Of a DNA stretch of 64,000 bases, positions 36,307 to 46,386 are shown one piece after another; within the stretch, counting starts at the first letter, position 1, and every line of letters starts with the position of its first letter. The stretch lies in assembly GCF_905175375.1 (NCBI RefSeq), contig NZ_CAJIMS010000001.1, forward strand, positions 3,398,688 to 3,462,687, given 5' to 3'. Position numbers and translations under genes: made by a program. The notes below the pieces were generated by a model. It worked only from the letters and a program-made list of their open reading frames with translations. It had not been told where the DNA came from and did no database searches. The DNA is from Chryseobacterium aquaeductus. Its GTDB lineage: Bacteria; Bacteroidota; Bacteroidia; Flavobacteriales; Weeksellaceae.

Positions 36307-38163
36307 TTAATTCAATTCGATTACCATTGAGGTTTTGGCAGGTATAATTAAATTATTTCCCAATAAAATATCTTTACCAGAAATGACTTCTTTTCCCTTT
36401 TTGTGAGTTTTTATAACTTCTGAAAAATGTTTTAAATCTAAAATTTCTTCTTTTTCACTATTATTTAAAACTACCATTACCGTTTCATTATCATTATATC
36501 TAAAATACACAAAAACATTATTTTGAGGAACAAAATTTTTAGTTTTTCCGGTATGAATCACTTCTTTTTCTTTTCTCCAGTTGAGTAATTTTTGTGTGAA
36601 CTGATAAAATTCTTTTTGCTCGGGTGTCTGATTAGAAGGATTTAATGCATTTTGCGGATCAGATTTCCAGCCGCCCGGAAAATCTCTTCGTATATCTGCA
36701 TCGCCACCTTTATTTTTATCACCTCTCATTCCCACTTCCGAACCATAATAAATTTGCGGAATTCCTCGAACTGTTGAGATTAATGTTAAACCTAATTTAT
36801 AAGCTTTTGGATCATTATTAAAAATCTCGTTCCATCTTTCTGTATCGTGATTTTCAAAGAAAACTAAAATATTATTAATGTTCGGATAAAGGAAATCGCT
36901 CGTAAAAACATTATATAATTTTGACATTCCGGAATCCCAACCATCTTTTTCTTTCAATGCTTTCGGAAGATCGGAATACAGTGTAAAATCCATTACAGAA
37001 GGAAGATTTGAATTATAGTTTGCTGCTTCCCCTACTTTAGAATCTTTTTGCCATGCTGCGATGTGTGCGCTAGAGTACAACCATGCTTCTCCTACAATAT
37101 TAAATTTCGGATATTCGTCTGTGATTGCTTTTGCCCATTTTGCCATCGCTTCTTTATCGTTGTAAGGATAGGTATCAACTCGGAGACCGCCCAATTCGGC
37201 ATACTCGATCCACCAGATTGCGTTTTGGGTTAAATATTTTAAAACTAAAGGATTTTTCTGATTAATGTCGGGCATTGTCGTATCAAACCATCCATCCAGT
37301 GCAACTTGTTTGTCAATTTCAGATGCGTTGGTATCAAACTGAGTCGTCGTTTTATAGTTGGAACGTTTAAAACCATTTTTTTCATCAGGGAATTGATGAA
37401 TCCAGTCTTTTGTAGGTAAATCTTTGATGAGCCAATGAGAAATTCCCCAATGATTGGTCACGTAATCCATCACCAATTTCATATTTCTTTTGTTTAATTT
37501 CTGAGAAAGTTCTTTGTACTCTTCGTTGGTTCCGTATCGACCGTCAATTTTATACAAATCTGTCTGAGCGTAACCATGATAAGAATAAACTTTTTCATTA
37601 TCTTCATTCACCGGAGTTAACCAAACTGAAGTTGCACCTAAATTTTGAATGTAATCGAGATTGTTGATGATTCCTCGTAAATCTCCACCATGACGTCCGT
37701 TTGGAAGTGTTCTGTTTGCTTTTTCAGTTAAATCAGATTTTGAATCGTTTTTTTCGTCGCCGTTTGCAAAACGATCAGGCATTATTAAATACATGACGTC
37801 TTTTGAGGTAAAAGATTCTCTGTTAGCAGAATTCGGATCTCTTTGTTTAAGCTCGTAAGTGTAAGAACCAATATTTTTTTTACCATTTTTAATATTGATT
37901 TTAAATTTCGGAACATTGATTTCGTTTGTATTGACTGTTACGAAAACGTAATTAGGATTATCAACCTTCTGAATATCTTTTATCTGCACTCCATCCGAAA
38001 GTTCCACCTCACCTTTAGCAATATCTTTTCCATAGACTAAGATCTGAAGTTCAGGATTTTTCATGCCTTTCCACCAAAATGCCGGCTCCACTCTGTCTAA
38101 AGGCTTTTGAGAAAATGCCAATGCTGCTGCGGAAAGTGCGATGATAGCGTATACTTTTTTCAT
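36307..38163 (-). CDS. GH13 alpha-amylase / neopullulanase-like (SusA-type)
   Basis: This 618-residue exported enzyme has a signal peptide, an N-terminal cyclomaltodextrinase-type beta domain (about 25-110) and a GH13 barrel. Conserved region I is DYVTNH (233-238). The nucleophile is Asp330 in GLRVDTY, the acid/base Glu359 in IVGEAW and the third carboxylate Asp440 in ENHDTE. It hydrolyses alpha-1,4 (and possibly alpha-1,6) links in maltodextrins in the periplasm. It follows the GH97 gene on the same strand with a terminator between them and is followed by the SnoaL-like and MFS genes. Confidence 0.93.
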   Translation of the reverse strand: MKKVYAIIALSAAALAFSQKPLDRVEPAFWWKGMKNPELQILVYGKDIAKGEVELSDGVQIKDIQKVDNPNYVFVTVNTNEINVPKFKINIKNGKKNIGSYTYELKQRDPNSANRESFTSKDVMYLIMPDRFANGDEKNDSKSDLTEKANRTLPNGRHGGDLRGIINNLDYIQNLGATSVWLTPVNEDNEKVYSYHGYAQTDLYKIDGRYGTNEEYKELSQKLNKRNMKLVMDYVTNHWGISHWLIKDLPTKDWIHQFPDEKNGFKRSNYKTTTQFDTNASEIDKQVALDGWFDTTMPDINQKNPLVLKYLTQNAIWWIEYAELGGLRVDTYPYNDKEAMAKWAKAITDEYPKFNIVGEAWLYSSAHIAAWQKDSKVGEAANYNSNLPSVMDFTLYSDLPKALKEKDGWDSGMSKLYNVFTSDFLYPNINNILVFFENHDTERWNEIFNNDPKAYKLGLTLISTVRGIPQIYYGSEVGMRGDKNKGGDADIRRDFPGGWKSDPQNALNPSNQTPEQKEFYQFTQKLLNWRKEKEVIHTGKTKNFVPQNNVFVYFRYNDNETVMVVLNNSEKEEILDLKHFSEVIKTHKKGKEVISGKDILLGNNLIIPAKTSMVIELN

Positions 38164-38173
38164 AAAAATAGGA

Positions 38174-38207
38174 TTAAAAAACCTTACAGGAAATCCTATA
38201 AGGTTTT
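38174..38207 (-). terminator. Intrinsic terminator between the GH97 and GH13 genes
   Basis: On the minus strand AAAACCTTATAGG pairs with CCTGTAAGGTTTT (one G-T pair) and is followed by a T-rich tract. Confidence 0.75.
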
Positions 38208-38228
38208 TGGTGTTATTTAATTCAAAAT

Positions 38229-40388
38229 TTATTTCACAGGTTTAACAGAGATCGCAAAACCTCCACTTCTTACCATTTTAAAATTGATTTTAGACTTGCT
38301 CGTAATCTGCTTTTTATAGATATTATAGCTCTGCGGATTGTCGATGTAATCTGCATCTTTTCCGTCTTCATAGATTATGGCTTCATATTTTTTACCTTTA
38401 TCTAAAAATGAAAAATCTACAGTGTAATCACGTTTGTTTTCGTCGGTAATTCCACCTACGAACCAGTTTTCTGTACCTTTTGCTTTTCTTGCAGTCACTA
38501 CGTAATCTCCCGGCTCGGCAGATAATATTTTGGTATCATCCCAATCTGCAGCTACATCTTTAATAAACTGGAAAGCATCCATGTGCTTTTTGTAGTTTTC
38601 AGGTAAGTCTGCAGCCATCTGAAGCGGCATATACATTGTCACATAAAGTGCCAGCTGCTTTGCCAAAGTAGTTTTCACAAAGCGTTTGTCACCATGGAAA
38701 TAATAATCTAATTTGGTCTGGAAAATTCCCGGTGTATAATCCATAGATCCGCCCATCCATCTCGTGAAAGGCAAAATTGTCTGGTGATCCGGATTATTTC
38801 CTCCAAAAGCTTCATATTCTGTTCCACGAGCTGCCTCTGCAGAAATATAATTTGGATAAGTACGGCTTTCACCTGTAGGACGCACCGATTCATGCGAATT
38901 TACCATGATTTTGTACTCATTAGCCTTTTCGGCAATTCTGTAATAATGATTGATGGTCCATTGAGAGTAATGATGTTCGCCTCTAGGTATAATGTCTCCC
39001 ACATAGCCTGTTTTTACAGACTTATAACCATATTTATTCATCAGCTGAAACGCCTTATCTGCCCATCTTTCGTAGTTCGTGGCAGAACCTGATGTTTCAT
39101 GGTGCATGATTAAGTCTATTCCTTTTGAATGTGCATACTCATTCAACATCTTAATATCGAAATCCGGATAAGGCGTTATGAAATCAAAAACATATTCTTT
39201 TGAACGCCCAAACCAATCTTCCCAGCCAACATTCCAGCCTTCGATCAAAAGTCCTTGAAAGCCGTTTTCAGAAGCGAAATCGATATAATCTTTCACTTTG
39301 GTATTATTAGCACCGTGATTTCCGTTAGGGGTAAGTTTTGTAAAATCGGTTTCACCTAAGCGTACATTAGATTCCGGCTGTCCGTACGCCCATTGAGATT
39401 TTCCGATAATCATTTCCCACCACACGCCCATGTATTTTGTAGGCTTGATGTATGAAGTATCTGTATATTTTGTAGGTTCGTTCAGATTAAAAATCATTTT
39501 AGAATCCATCACATCTTCTGCTTTAGGAGCGACAATAATGGTTCTCCAAGGTGTTACCATAGGAGTCTGCATATAACCTTTGGCGCCCTGTCGGTCGGCT
39601 GTAAGATGCGTTTTAAATTTAAAATTTTTAGCATCAACTTCCAGATGAGAAGCGGGATAATCTAAAACTGCTGCTTCTGCAACATTGATGTATAGAGGTT
39701 CTTTTCCTTCTACTTTAAGCATTAAAGGCGACTGAACAGCATCTTTAATTAAAGTTTGTGAAGCGTTGGCATCAGCTGCCTGTGGCCATCTTGACGGAAT
39801 TTCTGAAACTTTTGTTTCCTGATATTTGTATTCCTGAGAATCATAATCTGCAACCATCCACCAAGCTTTCATGTCTGAAGGGAAATCGATCTCAGAATCT
39901 TCCTCACGGATGACGAAATAGTTTAAATTTTTCTGTTGTGGAAATTCATATCTAAATCCTAAACCGTCATTGAACAATCTGAATTTTACAACGATGCTTC
40001 TGTCTGTACTTGACTGATTAAGCGTGACAGCTAATTCGTTATAATGGTTGATATAATTTTTCTTTTCCCCTAAAATCGGTTGCCAGGTTTCGTTTTTTGA
40101 ATCTTTTTTTTCTGCAGTTTTTGTAAATCCGCTGTTCAAATCAAATTGAGCATCTTCAGGTTTTGCGATTTCCGAAGCAAATTTAATGGAAGAATCTTTG
40201 AAAATTCTCAATCCCAATTTTGAATCTTCAACAACAGTTTTACCATTGAATTTAAGATTGTAATAAGGCACGCCCTGCTTCAACTGGAAATCCATTTCAA
40301 ATTTTCCGTCCGGCGATTTTAAAGATTGTGCGTTGGCACCTCCAAACATCATTGTGAGCAAAAATGCTCCTATTGTCATTTTCTTCAT
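38229..40388 (-). CDS. susB: GH97 alpha-glucosidase (SusB-type, inverting)
   Basis: The 719-residue periplasmic enzyme has a signal peptide, an N-terminal beta-sandwich, and a GH97 barrel. Glu431 in HHETSG, Glu500 in NSHESVRP and Glu524 in ARGTEYE are each eight residues below the three catalytic glutamates known for Bacteroides SusB (439, 508, 532), with the same spacing. The retaining-branch nucleophile Asp is absent, because the equivalent region reads TGYVGD. It therefore should release glucose from maltooligosaccharides with inversion. It lies between susE and the GH13 gene. Confidence 0.93.
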   Translation of the reverse strand: MKKMTIGAFLLTMMFGGANAQSLKSPDGKFEMDFQLKQGVPYYNLKFNGKTVVEDSKLGLRIFKDSSIKFASEIAKPEDAQFDLNSGFTKTAEKKDSKNETWQPILGEKKNYINHYNELAVTLNQSSTDRSIVVKFRLFNDGLGFRYEFPQQKNLNYFVIREEDSEIDFPSDMKAWWMVADYDSQEYKYQETKVSEIPSRWPQAADANASQTLIKDAVQSPLMLKVEGKEPLYINVAEAAVLDYPASHLEVDAKNFKFKTHLTADRQGAKGYMQTPMVTPWRTIIVAPKAEDVMDSKMIFNLNEPTKYTDTSYIKPTKYMGVWWEMIIGKSQWAYGQPESNVRLGETDFTKLTPNGNHGANNTKVKDYIDFASENGFQGLLIEGWNVGWEDWFGRSKEYVFDFITPYPDFDIKMLNEYAHSKGIDLIMHHETSGSATNYERWADKAFQLMNKYGYKSVKTGYVGDIIPRGEHHYSQWTINHYYRIAEKANEYKIMVNSHESVRPTGESRTYPNYISAEAARGTEYEAFGGNNPDHQTILPFTRWMGGSMDYTPGIFQTKLDYYFHGDKRFVKTTLAKQLALYVTMYMPLQMAADLPENYKKHMDAFQFIKDVAADWDDTKILSAEPGDYVVTARKAKGTENWFVGGITDENKRDYTVDFSFLDKGKKYEAIIYEDGKDADYIDNPQSYNIYKKQITSKSKINFKMVRSGGFAISVKPVK

Positions 40389-40410
40389 GTTAGATTTATA
40401 TAAGCTTTAA

Positions 40411-40445
40411 AAATAAAAAAACTGTTGCTAAAAAGCAACAGTTTT
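40411..40445 (-). terminator. Intrinsic terminator after susCDE
   Basis: A 12-bp perfect stem AAAACTGTTGCT / AGCAACAGTTTT with a four-base loop is followed by a T-rich tract on the minus strand. It lies between susE and the GH97 gene. Confidence 0.88.
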
Positions 40446-40465
40446 GCTGTTAAATAATGTATATT

Positions 40466-41584
40466 TTACAATTTTGTAACAGTTAACTTGTAATAAGCTG
40501 AGTTGTGTAAATCCAATTCAATCTTATAATTACCTGCTGTTGCAACTTTGTAAGCAGGATCTCCTGTAACCGTTCCTTCAGCGCTCATGAATGATTGAAC
40601 TCCTGCTCCAGAAATCAAAGTCTGATCTCCATTCGCTGGTTGAAATTTCAATGCCCAATCATCGTTTGCTCTAAATTTGAATACTCCTGTGCTATTTAAT
40701 GCAATAGAATTAATTACATAGGTTTTAGTTGCCGGGTTATAGACAAAGTCAGTGTCAGAATTCCATCCTGTAGGAGTTGCATCACCAATCACCCCAAAGT
40801 TTGCAAGAATTGAAGAATATGTATTAGCAGCCCAGTCAACTTTTAAATAGTGAGTTCCAACCGCTGAAGCTTTTATGTCTGAACCATCTACAACAAGTTT
40901 TCCTGTAAGAGTGCCATCATCCCCTTTATTGCCCGGCCAATCCTGATTTATGGTAAACTTATATTTCCCATCATCACCTGCAACACTTGAAACATAAATA
41001 AAACCTCTATATTTATTGTCTTTTTCTGGAGAAAATAAATTGGCTGTATTCCCGGGAGTCCAATTAGCATATCCTGCTGCACCTGCGTATGCGCCAGGAA
41101 CATTTATTTTAGGATAAACCAAATCTGGATTTGGGGTGTAGCCTGTTATATTTACAGTAATTATGTTCGAGTAGAATTTAGTAACACTATTTACGCTTGA
41201 TTTTAATCTTACCTCGATTGCTTTAGCAGAATTTGGAACTACACTTAGAGTTGCCAAAATATTATTTAACTCAAGATGGGTTAAAGAAAAAGTACTCTGA
41301 CCCATAGAAACTTCCTGAGTAGCACTTGGACTAAAATTAGTCCCTACAACACCAAATTCTACAGAATTAGTAAATGCAATACTAGGAGTGAAAACAGGAT
41401 TTTTATATGTAAAAGTGAGAGCAGCTTGACTTGCTGTGGTTTCATTCAAAATTACAGATGCTTTATCCGCAGAAATAATACTCTGAGATGTGTTATCTAA
41501 TACTAATTTTTCATCATCTCCTTCACAAGAAATAATAAAAGAAGCAATTATTCCTAAAAGAAATATTTTAAATATATTTTTCAT
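40466..41584 (-). CDS. susE: SusE/SusF-type surface starch-binding lipoprotein
   Basis: The 372-residue lipoprotein has a lipobox IISC (near residue 20) followed by EGDDE, the acidic start typical of surface-exported Bacteroidota lipoproteins. The N-terminal part fits the SusE domain (KASVILNETTASQAALTF). The C-terminal part contains two carbohydrate-binding-like segments, with aromatic residues in VDWAANTY, GWNSDTDFVYN and FRANDDWALKF. It probably binds starch at the cell surface next to SusD. It follows susD by 21 bp and is the last gene before a strong terminator. Confidence 0.85.
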   Translation of the reverse strand: MKNIFKIFLLGIIASFIISCEGDDEKLVLDNTSQSIISADKASVILNETTASQAALTFTYKNPVFTPSIAFTNSVEFGVVGTNFSPSATQEVSMGQSTFSLTHLELNNILATLSVVPNSAKAIEVRLKSSVNSVTKFYSNIITVNITGYTPNPDLVYPKINVPGAYAGAAGYANWTPGNTANLFSPEKDNKYRGFIYVSSVAGDDGKYKFTINQDWPGNKGDDGTLTGKLVVDGSDIKASAVGTHYLKVDWAANTYSSILANFGVIGDATPTGWNSDTDFVYNPATKTYVINSIALNSTGVFKFRANDDWALKFQPANGDQTLISGAGVQSFMSAEGTVTGDPAYKVATAGNYKIELDLHNSAYYKLTVTKL

Positions 41585-41605
41585 TCTAAATCATTTTATT
41601 TTTTT

Positions 41606-43159
41606 TTAAAAACCTGAGTTTTGTGTTAGGTTTGGATTGGCCTGAAGTGCCGATGCCGGAATAGGAAATAGATTGTAATTTGCAGAAATAGAAGTCCCAT
41701 TTAAAACACCTCCTTTCCATGGCCATAAATATGCTGCACCAGTAAATCTTCCGAATCTTATCAAATCTTGTCTTCTGACTCCTTCAAGCCCCAGCTCTCT
41801 TCCTCTTTCATCTAAGATATTCTGTAGAGTTATTGTAGGAAGTGCAGATGCACCTGATCTTGTACGAACTTGATTAACATATGTAAGACCTTGTGCAATA
41901 TTTACTGAAGAAGCTCCCCTTAGAGCGCATTCTGCATAAATAAGATAAGTGTCTGCAAGTCTAAACAAAGGAAAATCAGTTGATGAAAAAGCCGTCACAC
42001 CTCCCGATCCATCAGTATTTTTATTTGAAAATTTGATTGATGGATATCCATCTGCCCACTCTTTATAATCATTCATTTCAAAATTATGACCTGTCAACCA
42101 GAATTGTTTTGCTCTTACATCTGTACTAGCTGCCAATGCCGTAGCAGTTGATGCGAAAAGTCCATACCACGATTTTGTAGCACGGTGCCCCCCCCAACCT
42201 TCAGCTGCACCATAAGTTGCTAAATTCATCGTTATAGAATTAAGATTTCCGTTAACGATATATGTTGTATTTCCAAAACTTTGAGATGATGTCGCATCTG
42301 CAATTAAAGGAAAAATGATTTCCTTAGACAAGTTATTATCTGCTCTGAAATTTTTCGTAAAATTAGATTCTAATTGGTATCCTCCATTTGCTATAACTTT
42401 AGCAGCATATATTCCTGCATCATTGTATCTTGCAGCACCTGTATAAACTTCGGCATTTAGATAAAGCTTAGCCAACAACATTTGTACAACTGCTTGGTTT
42501 GCCCTACCATAACTGTTTGAAGCTGCAATTTTTCCTTCAATATCTTTCAATTCAGACTCTACAAATGTGAAAAGTTCTGCTCTTGTAGCTTCAGGAAGTG
42601 GTGTTGCAGAACCATAGGTCTGATCATTCACTAAAGGTCCTTTTCCAAAGAAATCAATTAAATAATAGTAAGAAAGAGCTCTTAAAAAACGTAATTCACT
42701 AATATATTGATCTTCATTAGCAACATCAACTTTGTCTTTTAAAATGAGGATGAGATTTGTAGTTTGAGGAATTGTATAATAAATTCTGTCATAAACATAT
42801 TTGAAAAACTTATTATTTGAATTCCACCCAGCAGTTGTTGTAAGCTGGTCTAATCCATTATCCCCCCATCTGTTTTTCATTCCATCTGCTGTGAAATCAT
42901 TTAAGTTTACAAGTCCTCTGATAAATGGTGATTCTCCAGCATTTGCACCTGCAATATCTGAGTCTCCAGGACCTGATACGCTTGATAAGGCAAATGTAGA
43001 ATACATTCTAGAAAGCAGACCTTCCATAGCATTAGGATCTCTAATCAGAAGCTCTTCTAAGGTAAGTTCATATTTTGGTTCTGTTTCTAATTCGTTTGTG
43101 CATGAGGCAAAAAACAAACTAGCAACTGCCAATAAACTATATATTTTTATTTTTTTCAT
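41606..43159 (-). CDS. susD: SusD/RagB-family starch-binding lipoprotein
   Basis: This 517-residue protein has a lipobox FASC and the SusD/RagB fold. The N-terminal TPR-like helices include LRFLRALSYYYLIDFFGKGPLV. The C-terminal RLADTYLIYAECALRGA and ERGRELGLEGVRRQDLIRFGRF are diagnostic. It caps the SusC channel and captures maltooligosaccharides. susC ends 11 bp upstream, so the pair is one transcript. The substrate is inferred from the neighbouring GH13 and GH97 enzymes. Confidence 0.95.
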   Translation of the reverse strand: MKKIKIYSLLAVASLFFASCTNELETEPKYELTLEELLIRDPNAMEGLLSRMYSTFALSSVSGPGDSDIAGANAGESPFIRGLVNLNDFTADGMKNRWGDNGLDQLTTTAGWNSNNKFFKYVYDRIYYTIPQTTNLILILKDKVDVANEDQYISELRFLRALSYYYLIDFFGKGPLVNDQTYGSATPLPEATRAELFTFVESELKDIEGKIAASNSYGRANQAVVQMLLAKLYLNAEVYTGAARYNDAGIYAAKVIANGGYQLESNFTKNFRADNNLSKEIIFPLIADATSSQSFGNTTYIVNGNLNSITMNLATYGAAEGWGGHRATKSWYGLFASTATALAASTDVRAKQFWLTGHNFEMNDYKEWADGYPSIKFSNKNTDGSGGVTAFSSTDFPLFRLADTYLIYAECALRGASSVNIAQGLTYVNQVRTRSGASALPTITLQNILDERGRELGLEGVRRQDLIRFGRFTGAAYLWPWKGGVLNGTSISANYNLFPIPASALQANPNLTQNSGF

Positions 43160-43170
43160 TATAATTTAGA

Positions 43171-46050
43171 TTAAAAATTAAAGTTAAATCCTACAGTATA
43201 TATTCTTGGTCTAGGATAAAAGTTATTATCAACACCACCAAAATTTTCAGGGTCCTGACCTTTATATTTAGTTATGATAAAGGCATTATTTACAGATCCG
43301 TAAACTCTTAGATCAAGTTTATTTCCAAATATTTTTTCAATATTATAACCTAATGTAATATTGTCTAATCTTAGGAAAGATGCATCATGCAAGAAATAAT
43401 CGGAGAAAAACATATTATCTGTAGGTTGGATAAGATTTGTAGATGATCTTCCATCATAAAAATTCAATGCATTATTCAAATGTTCAGAATTTGATGGTTT
43501 TATCTGATTAATAAATCCTTGAGCAACGTGTCTACCATCATATACTTTTCCTCCGATCTGACCTCTTAAGTTTGCCGTTAAATCCCAGTTTTTGTAATTT
43601 AAAGAAGTTCCAAAACCGTATGTAAAGTTAGGTATCATTTGGGCATCATAACGATCCTCATTAGTAATTGCTCCATCTCCATTTCTATCAACAAATGTAT
43701 CTGCAATAGGATTTCCATTACTATCATATACTTGTTGGAACATCCATCCAGAATATGGCTGAAGACCTACTACATGATAAGCAATTTTAACTCCCGTTCC
43801 TACCGGTAAATCTCCACCTGCAGAAATTCTGTCATAGTATTTCAATTCAAGAATTTCTCCTTTATTATATGAAAAATTTCCAAATAAGTTCCAGTTAATA
43901 TTTTCTGTTTTTATTGGGTTTACATTCAGATTCATTTCTATACCCCTATTCCTTAGAGAACCTACATTGTCAGAAAATTCATTAGTTAATCCCTGTCCTG
44001 GGGGAACTGGTGCTTTTAATAATAAATCAGTTGATTTTCTGTCGTATAAGTCAATACTCCCTGAAATAACGTTATTTCTAAATAAACTAAAATCAAAACC
44101 AACATTCCAACTTGTTGTAGTTTCCCATTTTAAATTTTGGTTGAATGCTAAAGCCGAATAAATGTTGAATCCTGGGAGATATTGTGCGTTTTCAGACCCT
44201 AGTGAAAAAAGTGGTCTTGAAGGATAAAAACCTCCTGCTATCTGTGTAATATCTTGTTGTCCAGTTTGTCCCCATCCAACTCTAAGCTTCAATTCTTTCA
44301 CTACAGAGGAGCTTTTCAAAAACTCTTCTTCCTGCATTTTCCATGCAAAAGCAGCAGAAGGAAAATAACCCCATTGATTATCAAAACCATCAAAAAGTGA
44401 TGAAGCATCAGCTCTAAATGATGCAGTAAATAAATATTTGTTCTTAATATCAATATTTGTTCTTGCAAAGAAAGATTGCAAGTTCAAATGATTAAAATAT
44501 CCGAATGTAGGATTTGCTCTATTTGGTTGCGGAATGCGAATACCTGTACCTGTAGGATCTGCATAAAATTGTTCTTTATTACCATCATATTTGAAATCTT
44601 GGAAAGTATATCCTCCCTGAATTAAAAAGTTGGTAAAAAAATCATTAATTTTCTTGTTATATACTAAATAAGCATCTAAATTCCTATTATTAGTAAACTG
44701 ATTTTCTGCGTAAGCAAGACCAGAATTGTAAATTACATCATTAAGAGAATTATACACCAAATTAATCACAGAATTTCTAGCATTTTGATCGTAAGTTTCA
44801 CGGATTTTAGTTCTTGAGGATTCAATTCCCATATTAACGACAGCTCTCAAATCAGGAAGAAAATGAAACTTATAATCAAGTTCAATATTTCCTAAAAAAC
44901 GCATTGTATTTTCAGGTCTATGTCTTTGCTCAAGTAAACCTAATGGATTGGAATCATAAGTAATGTTATTTTTCCCTGTTTGATCTACGTAGTAATTTTG
45001 ATAATAACCTCCAAAGTAATTAGGACCTGATTGTCCCCAAACGTCATTTGTATAAACCGGTAAAGTTGGGTTTCTAGATAATGCTGAGCCAATTGCTCCT
45101 CCAGCATCTACAGTATTTTTATCAACCTTAAATCCTTTGGCATTAATGTCGACTTTCAAATGTTTATCGAAAAACGTTGGAGTAAGACGTAGATTTGCAG
45201 AATAACGTTCCAAATCATCATTTCTCACAACACCTTCTGTTCTATTATATCCTAAAGATAATCTAACTGGAAGTGTTTTAAATAAATTTCCTGAAGCACT
45301 AAAATTATTATCAGTTGATATTGATGTTCTGTACACTACATCCTGCCAATTAGTGTCATATATTTTACCCATAACTGTAGGATTGTTAGGACTTCCACCG
45401 ACTCCTAATTTCCATACATCATTCGGAAAATAATTTTTAACAAAATCAACAAATTGTCCAGAATCCATTACATCAATATACTTTGTAACTTCTCCTATAG
45501 AAACATTTGTATTGAAACTCATCTTTAGTTTTCCACCTCCTGATTTCGTCTTAATTAAAATCACACCATTAGAAGCTCTCGCACCATAAATTGCTGTAGC
45601 AGAAGCATCCTTGAGAATTGAAAATGATTCAATATCATTAGGATTTACTAAAGCTAATGGATTTTGAATCCCAGCAGGATTAGTAGAATCAAGCGGAATA
45701 CCATCGATTACAATTAAAGGATTATTTGATGCACTTAAAGATGATCCTCCACGAATTCTAATATTTGGATTAGAGTCTGGTGAACCACCATTATTAGTTA
45801 TTCTAACTCCAGGAGCTTTTCCTTGTATCAATTGGTCTGCGGAAACAATTGCTCCTTTGTTAAAATCTTTTTCAGAAACAGCAGTTACCGATCCTGTTAA
45901 ATCAGATTTCTTTTTTGATCCGAATCCAACTAATACAACTTCCTCAATTGCTTTCTCCTTAGTTGTAGAGTCTTGTATTTGCGCATGCATCATGGAACTT
46001 GCCAATAAAAATGCAGGTGCAATTTTTAATACCGTTGTAAAATTTTTCAC
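43171..46050 (-). CDS. susC: SusC/RagA-family TonB-linked outer-membrane transporter
   Basis: The 959-residue protein starts at a GTG (46050), which gives a good signal peptide ending near MMHAQ. The in-frame region upstream to 46110 has no signal character. The TonB box-like EEVVLVGFG is followed directly by the plug (DLTGSV, NIRIRGGSSLSASNNPLIVIDG, ATAIYGARASNGVILI) and a long barrel ending in FNFNF. The carboxypeptidase-like N-terminal domain found in most SusC proteins is missing. It imports oligosaccharides delivered by SusD, powered by TonB. Confidence 0.95.
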   Translation of the reverse strand: MKNFTTVLKIAPAFLLASSMMHAQIQDSTTKEKAIEEVVLVGFGSKKKSDLTGSVTAVSEKDFNKGAIVSADQLIQGKAPGVRITNNGGSPDSNPNIRIRGGSSLSASNNPLIVIDGIPLDSTNPAGIQNPLALVNPNDIESFSILKDASATAIYGARASNGVILIKTKSGGGKLKMSFNTNVSIGEVTKYIDVMDSGQFVDFVKNYFPNDVWKLGVGGSPNNPTVMGKIYDTNWQDVVYRTSISTDNNFSASGNLFKTLPVRLSLGYNRTEGVVRNDDLERYSANLRLTPTFFDKHLKVDINAKGFKVDKNTVDAGGAIGSALSRNPTLPVYTNDVWGQSGPNYFGGYYQNYYVDQTGKNNITYDSNPLGLLEQRHRPENTMRFLGNIELDYKFHFLPDLRAVVNMGIESSRTKIRETYDQNARNSVINLVYNSLNDVIYNSGLAYAENQFTNNRNLDAYLVYNKKINDFFTNFLIQGGYTFQDFKYDGNKEQFYADPTGTGIRIPQPNRANPTFGYFNHLNLQSFFARTNIDIKNKYLFTASFRADASSLFDGFDNQWGYFPSAAFAWKMQEEEFLKSSSVVKELKLRVGWGQTGQQDITQIAGGFYPSRPLFSLGSENAQYLPGFNIYSALAFNQNLKWETTTSWNVGFDFSLFRNNVISGSIDLYDRKSTDLLLKAPVPPGQGLTNEFSDNVGSLRNRGIEMNLNVNPIKTENINWNLFGNFSYNKGEILELKYYDRISAGGDLPVGTGVKIAYHVVGLQPYSGWMFQQVYDSNGNPIADTFVDRNGDGAITNEDRYDAQMIPNFTYGFGTSLNYKNWDLTANLRGQIGGKVYDGRHVAQGFINQIKPSNSEHLNNALNFYDGRSSTNLIQPTDNMFFSDYFLHDASFLRLDNITLGYNIEKIFGNKLDLRVYGSVNNAFIITKYKGQDPENFGGVDNNFYPRPRIYTVGFNFNF

Positions 46051-46083
46051 AAATATTATTTTTATATAGTTATCTTTTGTTGA

Positions 46084-46103
46084 TAAAAAACTGCCAAAGC
46101 AGT
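46084..46103 (-). promoter_or_regulatory. Hairpin plus T run in the susC leader
   Basis: On the minus strand ACTGC/GCAGT with a TTTG loop is followed by TTTTTT, 35-55 bases before the susC GTG. It resembles a weak attenuator. The spacer 46051-46386 also contains the metG promoter. The susC promoter was not identified. Confidence 0.4.
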
Positions 46104-46329
46104 CTTGCAATTTAAAAAAAAATTACAATTATCATAAAATATTATAATTTTAAGTTAATATTTTGTAAATTAAACCAGTAAAATAAGTTAGTTTATTGAA
46201 AAGCAATAGTTTACACTAAATTATTCATTACATAACATAGGGTTAACATATAGTAAAAAATTAAACGATTGTTTAACCATAAATTCAATAATTCACAGAC
46301 ATATCGTGTTTTTGGTATTATGATTTAAC

Positions 46330-46364
46330 TTGAAAACGTTTTTGGCAAAATATCTTTATCTTTG
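46330..46364 (+). promoter_or_regulatory. Candidate promoter of metG
   Basis: TTG is followed after 24 bases by TATCTTTG, a perfect -7 element. The spacing is one base longer than usual. The start would be about 18 bases before the metG ATG. Confidence 0.6.
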
Positions 46365-46386
46365 CAGACTTAAAACTATACTATAA

